Below, in pieces: positions 1 to 4,960 of a stretch of 6,595 bases of DNA; positions within the stretch are counted from its first letter, which is position 1, and each line of letters starts with the position of its first letter. The notes below the pieces were generated by a model. That model saw nothing but the letters and a program-made list of their open reading frames with translations, was not told where the DNA came from and ran no database searches. This stretch comes from Clostridiaceae bacterium. Its GTDB lineage: Bacteria > Bacillota_A > Clostridia > Clostridiales > Clostridiaceae. The position numbers and the translations under genes are program-made. The stretch is taken from contig JAQSXU010000182.1 of the NCBI GenBank assembly GCA_029256485.1, positions 1 to 6,595 on the forward strand, in the 5' to 3' direction.

Positions 1-128
1 AAATAGAAAAGGTAAGCAAAGAGAGACATTATATCTGGATTGATTGTTAATTAAGTATTGGTTCTGGCCTTATGGCTCTTTTAAGCAATAGTGTTGATGA
101 AGTACCGGTGCTAATTGGACAGGCATAA
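1..128 (+). other. Possible gene debris at the left edge
   Basis: No gene can be supported here. In the third forward frame the window opens with about 15 codons ending at a TAA at 48-50, which could be the tail of a gene lying to the left. A second forward frame is also open until a TGA at 41-43, so the frame is uncertain. After the TAA the third frame is open again to a TAA at 126-128 and encodes a short hydrophobic stretch containing GSGLMALL. That could be a decayed gene end or chance. From 129 to the first gene only promoter-like and ribosome-binding-like sequence is seen. Confidence 0.2.
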
Positions 129-160
129 ATATAACAGCATTTATTTAATGATATGAGCTA

Positions 161-189
161 TTGTTATTAAACAAATATGAAGTTAAAAT
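161..189 (+). promoter_or_regulatory. Candidate sigma-A promoter for the cysteine-cluster/pentapeptide gene
   Basis: TTGTTA at 161-166 and TAAAAT at 184-189 are separated by 17 bases, the optimal spacing for the main vegetative sigma factor. A separate TATAAT at 196-201 has no good -35 partner but could be an alternative. Either would give a leader of roughly 85-95 bases before the ATG at 292. Such matches are frequent by chance in AT-rich DNA. Confidence 0.4.
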
Positions 190-288
190 TATTTATATAA
201 TGAGTAGACAAATAGTAATTAGTGGAGGAGATTATTTAAAGTTAAAATGATTTGATTAAATTATGAAATACAAATTTGAGGAGATTAT
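180..288 (+). repeat. Imperfect duplication of a leader block, each copy ending in a ribosome binding site
   Basis: Two blocks begin with AAGTTAAAAT (180-189 and 239-248) and end with GAGGAGATTAT (225-235 and 278-288). Similar AT-rich sequence lies between, and the second copy is about six bases shorter. The second copy's GAGGAG sits 8 bases before the ATG at 292 and is the working ribosome binding site. The first copy leads only to an ATG at 247 followed after one codon by TGA. The simplest reading is a local duplication of the translation initiation region, leaving a decoy or relic site upstream. Confidence 0.55.
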
Positions 289-291
289 AAT

Positions 292-1116
292 ATGAAGATA
301 CATGAAAAAAATAAGGGAAGATTAGAGCAATTAAAAGTAGATTGTTCAAAATGTAGTGGTTTATGTTGTACAGCATTATTTTTTTCAAAAATAGATGGTT
401 TTCCAGAGAATAAAAAAGCAGGTAAGCCTTGTACAAAATTACAAAATAATTATCGTTGTAAGATTCATCATGAATTGGAAAAGCGTAATATGAAAGGCTG
501 CATAGGATATGATTGCTTTGGAGCAGGACAACATGCAACACAATATATTTATAAAGGGGAGACATGGCAAACCTCACAAGAGAAATCAAAAGAAATATTC
601 GATATCTTTGTTATTGTTTTTCAATTATATCAAATACGTTACTTTTTAGAAGAATCAAAAATAATAATTCCAGCAAAAGAATTATGGAGTGATATTGAAA
701 ATTTGATTAATGAAAATGAAGCACTATGTAATTCTACCACACAAAGTATCCTTAAGATTGATATTGATAGTTATAGAAATAAAGTTAATATCACCTTAAA
801 GCAAGTCTGTGATTCTATTATAAAGTGTTTTAACAATAGTGGTAATAAGAGGTTAACGGAGTTCTTAGGAAGAAATTTTAGAAAAAGAGATATGAGTGGA
901 TTAGACTTGAGCATGAAATTATTAATTGCAACTAATTTTGATAGTTGTATATTTGACGGAACAGTTTTTTTAGGAGCAGACACAAGAGATACGAATTTTA
1001 GTAATGCTGATTTAAGAGAGGCTGTTTTCTTAACACAAGGACAAATTAATTCTGCTAAAGGAAATAGAAATACGAAACTACCAAAACATTTGAATTACCC
1101 AGTAACATGGAAGTAA
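292..1116 (+). CDS. Cysteine-cluster (YkgJ-like) and pentapeptide-repeat protein
   Basis: A predicted soluble 274-residue protein of unknown function. The N-terminal part (about residues 18-75) has eight cysteines: C18, C21, C25 and C26 in a CxxCxxxCC pattern, then C47, C56, C70 and C75. This resembles the YkgJ-type cluster, thought to bind zinc or an iron-sulfur centre. Residues 85-190 look helical. About residues 195-248 form a short run of pentapeptide repeats with leucine or phenylalanine at the central positions (for example NFSNA, DLREA), expected to make a right-handed beta-helix of only two to three turns. The tail is basic and proline-containing. Similar proteins are usually annotated only as pentapeptide repeat-containing proteins. 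The start is fixed by GAGGAG at 278-283, 8 bases before the ATG. The TfoX-like gene follows after 70 bases and may be co-transcribed. Domain calls are fairly sure; the role is not known. Confidence 0.85.
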   Translation: MKIHEKNKGRLEQLKVDCSKCSGLCCTALFFSKIDGFPENKKAGKPCTKLQNNYRCKIHHELEKRNMKGCIGYDCFGAGQHATQYIYKGETWQTSQEKSKEIFDIFVIVFQLYQIRYFLEESKIIIPAKELWSDIENLINENEALCNSTTQSILKIDIDSYRNKVNITLKQVCDSIIKCFNNSGNKRLTEFLGRNFRKRDMSGLDLSMKLLIATNFDSCIFDGTVFLGADTRDTNFSNADLREAVFLTQGQINSAKGNRNTKLPKHLNYPVTWK

Positions 1117-1186
1117 TAAATAAAAGCCAACAAATTCCAATTTAAGGTTGAGTATTATGAATAGTAATTTGAAAGGAAGTTTCATT

Positions 1187-1447
1187 ATGGGAGAATTATC
1201 AAAACTACCTAATATCGGAAAAGAAGTTGAAAGTCAGTTGAATAAAGTAGGTATATTTACTTTTGATGAATTAAAAGATATTGGTGCAGAACAGGCGTGG
1301 TTGAAAATACAAGGAATTGATGCTTCTGCGTGTATTCATAGATTGTTAGCACTGGAAGGAGCAATTCAAGGTGTTAAAAAAACAGCGTTACCACAGGAAC
1401 GCAAAGCATATCTAAAAGATTTTTATAATTGGCATAAAGGTAAATAG
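1187..1447 (+). CDS. TfoX/Sxy C-terminal domain protein
   Basis: An 86-residue protein consisting only of the domain found at the C-terminus of TfoX/Sxy competence regulators. It opens with LPNIGKEVESQL, a helix-hairpin-helix-like segment. Next come a GIFTFDELKDIGAEQAW segment and the family-typical LLALEGAIQG near the middle. In gammaproteobacteria full-length TfoX/Sxy co-activates competence genes. Stand-alone C-terminal domains are widespread in Firmicutes, and their role is not established, so a competence function should not be assumed. The start chosen is the ATG at 1187, because AAAGGAAG at 1172-1179 lies 7 bases ahead. The frame also extends upstream to an ATG at 1157 and a TTG at 1148, but neither has as good a ribosome binding site and the extra residues do not look like the domain. 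It probably shares a transcript with the preceding gene. Confidence 0.85.
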   Translation: MGELSKLPNIGKEVESQLNKVGIFTFDELKDIGAEQAWLKIQGIDASACIHRLLALEGAIQGVKKTALPQERKAYLKDFYNWHKGK

Positions 1448-1495
1448 TAATTTGTTAATAAGTAATAGATAAGAGGGAATAGTTAAGAAGTATAA

Positions 1496-1523
1496 TTGAA
1501 AATTTACTGTAATTCGATATAAA
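1496..1523 (+). promoter_or_regulatory. Candidate promoter for the HD-domain gene
   Basis: TTGAAA at 1496-1501 and TATAAA at 1518-1523 are 16 bases apart. Transcription from here would start near 1530 and give a leader of about 140 bases carrying the inverted repeats at 1534-1632 before the HD gene. A second, weaker possibility is TTGACC at 1615-1620, whose -10 region is poor. Confidence 0.35.
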
Positions 1524-1531
1524 TTAATTAT

Positions 1532-1550
1532 AAAAAACTCCATGAGTTTT
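1532..1550 (-). terminator. Weak intrinsic terminator, minus strand
   Basis: AAAACTC and GAGTTTT form a perfect 7-bp stem with a three-base loop (1534-1550). On the minus strand the stem runs into an unbroken row of six T residues (1537-1532). On the plus strand the stem is followed by A and mixed sequence, so the minus orientation fits termination better. The stem has only two G-C pairs, so efficiency is doubtful. Confidence 0.35.
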
Positions 1551-1632
1551 ATCCATTACTCTTACATTTTCACTCCTCTACAAATTTCAATTTGTAGGAC
1601 AACCAAACAGAGATTTGACCAGCTAATGGATA
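1550..1632 (+). promoter_or_regulatory. Nested inverted repeats, possible structured leader of the HD gene
   Basis: Three helices can be drawn. P1 pairs TATCCATTA (1550-1558) with TAATGGATA (1624-1632), 9 bp without mismatch. P2 is the hairpin CTACAAATT/AATTTGTAG at 1578-1597. P3 is a short hairpin, CAAA (1604-1607) with TTTG (1614-1617). Together they make a closed multibranch fold resembling the topology of small riboswitch aptamers. It ends about 28 bases before the AAGGAGG of the HD gene. No known riboswitch consensus was recognised. The helices fold on either strand, so strand assignment is open. Confidence 0.35.
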
Positions 1633-1653
1633 GGATGATAAGTCGTAATTTAT

Positions 1654-1682
1654 ATTATACAAGGAGGACAATATGTTTCCAA
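1654..1682 (-). promoter_or_regulatory. Candidate minus-strand promoter overlapping the HD gene start
   Basis: On the minus strand TTGGAA (1682-1677) and a perfect TATAAT (1659-1654) are spaced by exactly 17 bases. No minus-strand protein gene follows; the only thing downstream is the structured interval ending at about 1528. The element overlaps the ribosome binding site and first codons of the HD gene, so its use could interfere with that gene. Confidence 0.35.
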
Positions 1683-2302
1683 ATAGAAAAATGGCTGAAA
1701 AGGAATTAGAAATAGCAGGACAATTAAATCATGGACCGTGGACAGAACATTCTATTAATGTAGGATTATCAGCTCAAATGATTGCTGAAAAATGTTGTAA
1801 TCTTAACCCGGATAAAGCATATGTGTTAGGACTTCTTCATGATATAGGCAGAAGATATGGCATAAGTGGGAGAAGGCATGGTATTGATGGATATAAATTC
1901 ATGATGGAAAAAGGTTGGAATGAAGTAGGCAGAATCTGCTTGACACATTCATTTCCAGTCCCTGATTTTGACAAAGAAATAGGCAAAAATGATATGAATG
2001 ATGAAGAAAGCAAGTTTGTAAAGAAATATTTAAACGACATAACTTATGATGATTACGACAGATTGTTGATTGTTTGTGATTCACTTGCAGATGCTCAAGG
2101 CTTTTGTATATTAGAAAAGCGGTTTGTTAATACAACAAGACGCTATGGAACATTTCCATTTACTGTGGAACGCTGGAATGCAACATTTAAAATGAAAGAC
2201 TATTTTGAAAAACAAATGAATTGTTCTATATATGATATTCTTCCAAATGTAAGGGAAACTACATTTATAGATGTACCATTATGGAAACCACCAGTAAAAT
2301 AG
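1673..2302 (+). CDS. HD-domain metal-dependent phosphohydrolase
   Basis: A predicted cytoplasmic 209-residue hydrolase of the HD superfamily, whose members usually remove phosphate from nucleotides or cyclic nucleotides using bound divalent metal. The motif residues are visible: H26 in WTEHS, the H56-D57 pair in GLLHDIGR, H69 in RRHGIDG, H92 in LTHSF, and D136 in CDSLAD. These match the H...HD...D metal-binding pattern. The C-terminal third (residues 145-209) has no motif I recognise. There is no membrane segment and no second domain such as GGDEF or RelA synthetase, so the substrate cannot be named. The start is the ATG with AAGGAGG at 1661-1667, five bases upstream, a near-perfect ribosome binding site. 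The gene stands alone, separated from the preceding gene by 225 bases of repeat-rich sequence. It may be controlled through that leader or by a transcript from the opposite strand. Confidence 0.88.
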   Translation: MFPNRKMAEKELEIAGQLNHGPWTEHSINVGLSAQMIAEKCCNLNPDKAYVLGLLHDIGRRYGISGRRHGIDGYKFMMEKGWNEVGRICLTHSFPVPDFDKEIGKNDMNDEESKFVKKYLNDITYDDYDRLLIVCDSLADAQGFCILEKRFVNTTRRYGTFPFTVERWNATFKMKDYFEKQMNCSIYDILPNVRETTFIDVPLWKPPVK

Positions 2303-2446
2303 ATAAATTCCAAGTTAATACGTAAAATTCTCATAATGTGCTTCTATAGTAAATTTGTGTGAATCAAAATTATTTTATAACATACAGTTTATTATAAAGG
2401 TTATTTATATAACCTTATATATTTGATTTGAAAGGATTGAAAAAAG
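2303..2446. repeat. Intergenic stretch with a perfect 8-bp inverted repeat
   Basis: AAGGTTAT at 2397-2404 and ATAACCTT at 2409-2416 form a perfect stem with a TTAT loop. It ends 30 bases before the ATG of the membrane-protein remnant, where an operator or a weak terminator of the HD gene could lie. No T-run follows on the plus strand, which favours an operator or chance. The rest of the stretch is AT-rich with no supported gene or convincing promoter. Confidence 0.4.
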
Positions 2447-2626
2447 ATGAGGTTAGAAGATTTAAGAGACGATATTATCATCAAACAAAAAAAAGGAATT
2501 CCATTCATAGGGGCATCAATAATTATATGGTTATTAATTATAGTTGTGGTTACTCTCCACTTACCAATTTACTCTACGAACATTTTGATTTTCTGTTGTA
2601 CATGCCCCTTAATGCCAATAACATGA
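2447..2626 (+). pseudogene. Truncated N-terminus of a small membrane protein (DUF7010-like)
   Basis: The ATG at 2447 opens a 59-codon frame beginning MRLEDLRDDIIIKQKKGIPF. One strong hydrophobic helix follows (about residues 21-38, ASIIIWLLIIVVV), and then a second hydrophobic segment with CCTCPLMP. From memory this matches the start of the small membrane-protein family labelled DUF7010 in Firmicutes (FI-ASIIIW, then FC--CPLMPLA), usually well over 150 residues. Here a TGA at 2624-2626 ends it just after the PLMP motif. Codons beyond the TGA in the same frame remain hydrophobic and without stops, but they soon run into the antisense of the kinase gene. The rest of the family sequence therefore cannot fit. 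An AAAGGA at 2431-2436 could serve as ribosome binding site, with long spacing. It is probably a remnant rather than a functional 59-residue protein. The family assignment is moderately sure. Confidence 0.5.
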
Positions 2627-2756
2627 TTTCTGTTACTGACAGGCTTTCGCCTTAAATTTTTTAGCCCAATAGATAAGAAGTATAAAATACTCTTGAGAAT
2701 TTTAACCTCTTACCTATTACCTATATACAATAAGCCTTTAGTGTTAATTATAGTAA
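2627..2756. other. Convergent intergenic region with weak hairpins
   Basis: This lies between the remnant gene and the 3' end of the kinase gene. Besides the terminator-like hairpin at 2641-2662, it holds an inverted repeat at 2684-2703 (AAAAT-A-CTC with GAG-A-ATTTT, one mismatch). It also holds a tandem pair of TTACCTA at 2710-2723. None gives a convincing terminator for the minus-strand operon. No gene is seen. Confidence 0.35.
2641..2662 (+). terminator. Possible weak terminator after the remnant gene
   Basis: AGGC-TTTC-GCCT is a compact 4-bp hairpin followed by TAAA and six T residues. The stem is short for an intrinsic terminator, but the position 15 bases after the TGA of the remnant gene fits. 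On the minus strand the same hairpin has a GAAA (GNRA) tetraloop. Confidence 0.3.
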
Positions 2757-4151
2757 TTATATTTTTGGTAATACAAAAAAGAAATTGCTTCCATTTCCAG
2801 CTGCACTTTCAACAAAAATCTGCCCTCCATGCTTTTCAACAATATATTTGCATATTGAGAGACCAAGTCCGCTTCCGCCTTTATCCCAGTTTCTTGTCTT
2901 TTCCCCTCTGTAAAATTTATTAAATATAAATGGTAGATCCTCCAAATCCACACCATGTCCGTTATCTTTTACATAAACTTTAAGAAAATCATCCTCAATT
3001 TCCGCTCCAAATAATATGCTGCCGCCGGCATCGGTATATTTTTCTGCATTTTGTATTAGATTGTATATTACCTGCTCTATTCTTAAAGGATCTATGTTTA
3101 TTAGTACATTAGGCATAACCTCTTCAGCTTCAAACTTCAGATTAGAGTTGCAGAATTCCAGGCTAAGTTCATCTGCCATTTGTTTTAAGAAATCTCCGCT
3201 GTACACTTCTCTTTTCTCTATTTTAAGTTTATCAAGCTCAGTCTGACAATGCTGGAACAAATCATTTATGAGCTTGGTAAGTATCTGAGTTTTCTCATTA
3301 ATAACAGATAGATAACGAAAAACAGTTTGCTGGTCCTTTGCAATTCCATCAAAAATACCGTCTATGTATGCTTTTATTGATGCAATAGGGGTTCTTAAAT
3401 CGTGGGATATACAGGTTATAAGTTCTTTTCTGGAATTTTCAAGTTTTTTTTCTCTTTCAGTGGATTCTTTAAGCTCATCCCTCATTTTCTCAAAGTTTGC
3501 ACAAAGCCTTCCGACTTCAGTATCATTATTATATTTTATTACCTTCTCAAAATCACCCATTATTATGGCCTGGGCAGACTTGTTAAGCTCTAATATGGGA
3601 GTTATAAATTGTTTTCTGCACTGATATACGTCTTGCAAAAGTTTTATTAAGATAATAAACAAGGCAAAGAATAATGGGGAAAAAATTATTAATACACGTT
3701 TAACAATATTGTTTTCAACCAGAATATTCTTTTCAATAAAAAAAATAGATGTGCCAACCTGAGTATGATTCACAACTATGGGACACGAATATTTAATTAA
3801 ATTATTATGCAATGATGAAAAATTCATGTCATAGCTTATATTCTCTTTTATATCAATACTGCCGGATTTTCCATCATAATTATTATATATTATATTTCCT
3901 CTTAGATCTAAAATCTGAGTTTTAAATTTAAAGGTGTCCAATGAACCTAAATTTTTACTATTGAAATTCTGCTCTATGTAGTCCACTGCATCCTTAGTAA
4001 TTATTCTGGCAGTATTTGCTGTTGGATATAAGCTAATACCCTTTATGGTATTGAAAGCAATGATAATTGATAAAACTATCCCTGTTATCATAGTGACAAT
4101 TATAAAAATACTACTGAACTTAATTTTAAAAGAAATATTATTTTTATTCAT
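2757..4151 (-). CDS. Sensor histidine kinase, HAMP/HisKA/HATPase type
   Basis: A 464-residue membrane sensor kinase. Membrane helices lie at about residues 14-34 and 153-172 and enclose an extracytoplasmic sensor region of roughly 115 residues with no recognised fold. A HAMP linker follows (about 170-225, with P185 and E212 in the usual places), then a coiled stretch. The H-box SHDLRTP has phospho-acceptor H250. The ATPase domain shows the N box (N364, N368), G1 box DNGHG from D396, F box FNKFYRG around 410-416, and G2 box GGSGLGLSI at 425-433. All catalytic motifs are present, so it should be active. The ATG overlaps the regulator's stop codon by four bases (ATGA), implying translational coupling. 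Its own ribosome binding site (GAAGGTG) is distant and weak, consistent with coupling. The large sensor loop differs from BceS-type kinases, which lack one. Confidence 0.95.
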   Translation of the reverse strand: MNKNNISFKIKFSSIFIIVTMITGIVLSIIIAFNTIKGISLYPTANTARIITKDAVDYIEQNFNSKNLGSLDTFKFKTQILDLRGNIIYNNYDGKSGSIDIKENISYDMNFSSLHNNLIKYSCPIVVNHTQVGTSIFFIEKNILVENNIVKRVLIIFSPLFFALFIILIKLLQDVYQCRKQFITPILELNKSAQAIIMGDFEKVIKYNNDTEVGRLCANFEKMRDELKESTEREKKLENSRKELITCISHDLRTPIASIKAYIDGIFDGIAKDQQTVFRYLSVINEKTQILTKLINDLFQHCQTELDKLKIEKREVYSGDFLKQMADELSLEFCNSNLKFEAEEVMPNVLINIDPLRIEQVIYNLIQNAEKYTDAGGSILFGAEIEDDFLKVYVKDNGHGVDLEDLPFIFNKFYRGEKTRNWDKGGSGLGLSICKYIVEKHGGQIFVESAAGNGSNFFFVLPKI

Positions 4152-4864
4152 TTATTTCTTAAAACACCTTCAAACTTATAGCCCACTCCCCAAACTGTTT
4201 TTATATATAAAGGAGAAGCAGGGTTTTCCTCTATTTTTTCTCTTATTTTCCGTATATGAACTGTCACCGTTGTAACATCACCATAACCGCCAAAGCCCCA
4301 TATTCTTTCATACAGCTGCTCCCTGGTAAAAACCTGATAAGGATTGGAGGCCAGAAAACTTAGAAGTTCAAACTCCTTAGCTGCTAAAACAGCATTACTG
4401 CCTTTGTAACAAACAGTATATGAAGAATTATTTATAATTAAATCACCAAAATCAAGTATATCCTTATTGTGGGCAGAGCTGGTTTTTTCAGAAAAACGGT
4501 TATACCTTCTCAAATGAGCTTTTACCCTTGCCACCAGTTCTCCTGGGCTGAATGGCTTGGTCATATAGTCATCTGCTCCCAGTCCAAGACTTAATATTTT
4601 ATCCAAATCACCGTTTTTTGCGCTGAGCATTATTATAGGAACCTTTGATTTTGATCTTATACTTCTGCAGACTTCCATTCCGTCAACTTTGGGAAGCATT
4701 ATATCTAAAATTACCAGATCAGGCTTGAAGCTTTCAAATTTCAAAAGAGCATCTTGTCCATCATATGAGCTTTCCACATTGAACTGCTCATTTTTTAAGT
4801 AATCACAAACTATTCTTGCCAAATCTCTTTCATCATCAACCACCAAAATATTTTCATTTGACAT
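4148..4864 (-). CDS. OmpR/PhoB-family response regulator
   Basis: A 238-residue DNA-binding response regulator, partner of the downstream kinase. The receiver domain (about 1-120) has the acidic pair D10-D11, phospho-acceptor D54 in LDIMLP, S81 in MLSAK, and K103 in TKPF. The C-terminal winged helix (about 135-234) shows LAAKEFELLSFLASNP, FTREQLYERIWG, the recognition-helix region TVTVHIRKIREKIE, and the terminal hairpin IKTVWGVGYKFE, all typical of OmpR-type output domains. The start is the ATG at 4864, with AGGTGA four bases upstream (4874-4869). The kinase gene overlaps its stop codon, and the permease gene ends 96 bases upstream on the same strand. It is expected to control its own operon and possibly the transporter. 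The inverted repeat at 4896-4934 is the obvious candidate binding site, though OmpR-type regulators more often bind direct repeats. Confidence 0.96.
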   Translation of the reverse strand: MSNENILVVDDERDLARIVCDYLKNEQFNVESSYDGQDALLKFESFKPDLVILDIMLPKVDGMEVCRSIRSKSKVPIIMLSAKNGDLDKILSLGLGADDYMTKPFSPGELVARVKAHLRRYNRFSEKTSSAHNKDILDFGDLIINNSSYTVCYKGSNAVLAAKEFELLSFLASNPYQVFTREQLYERIWGFGGYGDVTTVTVHIRKIREKIEENPASPLYIKTVWGVGYKFEGVLRNK

Positions 4865-4895
4865 TTAATCACCTGACTTAAATATTTTTAATATT

Positions 4896-4934
4896 AAATA
4901 TACAGGCCTGCAATGACAGCAGACTTGTATATTT
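4896..4934. repeat. Long inverted repeat between permease and regulator genes
   Basis: AAATATACA (4896-4904) and TGTATATTT (4926-4934) are perfect 9-bp arms. The pairing continues inward through CTGC/GCAG (4908-4911 with 4919-4922), leaving a seven-base loop. Two positions between the arms pair imperfectly. The repeat starts just after the regulator's candidate -10 element, so it spans the expected transcription start and early leader. It may be an operator or a leader hairpin. It also lies 26 bases after the permease stop and could be that gene's terminator, although the bases after the stem are mixed A and T rather than a T-run. Confidence 0.55.
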
Positions 4935-4937
4935 ATA

Positions 4938-4946
4938 ATTATACCA
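4938..4946 (-). promoter_or_regulatory. Extended -10 promoter for the regulator-kinase operon
   Basis: On the minus strand TGG-TATAAT (4946-4938) is a perfect extended -10 element (TGn plus consensus hexamer). No good -35 hexamer is found at 16-18 bases upstream, as is common for extended -10 promoters. Transcription would start near 4931, giving a leader of about 67 bases before the regulator ATG. The two-component genes may therefore be expressed independently of the permease gene. Confidence 0.5.
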
Positions 4947-4960
4947 TAAAATGTAATTGA

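Larger units (their letters stand above)
1528..1647 (-). ncRNA. Candidate minus-strand small RNA upstream of the HD gene
   Basis: Read on the minus strand, this interval has the layout of a small RNA gene. A promoter lies at 1682-1654, and the predicted start is near 1647. The body has its ends paired by a 9-bp helix (1624-1632 with 1550-1558) and a strong internal hairpin at 1578-1597. It ends in a short hairpin at 1534-1550 running into six T residues. The predicted RNA is about 120 nt. It does not match a known RNA family that I recognise. The internal segment also carries a GAGGAG followed by a start-stop AUGUAA, and later a possible ten-codon frame beginning at AUGGAU. Neither is compelling as a peptide. 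The competing explanation is that the same repeats fold in the leader of the plus-strand HD gene. Confidence 0.3.

Noticed and set aside
242..589. Minus-strand open frame of about 115 codons
   Set aside because: It overlaps the well-supported cysteine-cluster gene, its translation is a low-complexity run of hydrophobic residues typical of antisense AT-rich DNA, and no family is recognised.
1148..1186. Upstream starts (TTG 1148, ATG 1157) for the TfoX-like gene
   Set aside because: They would place the clear AAAGGAAG ribosome binding site inside the coding region and add residues outside the domain.
1550..1632. CRISPR repeat or insertion-sequence ends
   Set aside because: The inverted repeats occur once, with no regularly spaced copies, no target-site duplication seen and no transposase or cas gene in the window.
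2428..2655. Plus-strand frame of 75 codons overlapping the membrane-protein remnant
   Set aside because: It begins at a TTG within the ribosome-binding region of the remnant gene and its product is basic and unstructured. The neighbouring frame from 2447 gives a recognisable membrane-protein start.
2710..2723. Tandem TTACCTA pair as a functional iteron or binding site
   Set aside because: Two seven-base copies in AT-rich intergenic DNA are not enough to support an origin or operator.
2693..2923. Plus-strand frame running into the kinase gene
   Set aside because: Most of it is antisense to the conserved ATPase domain of the kinase. It is in the same frame as the remnant gene but carries no family signal there.
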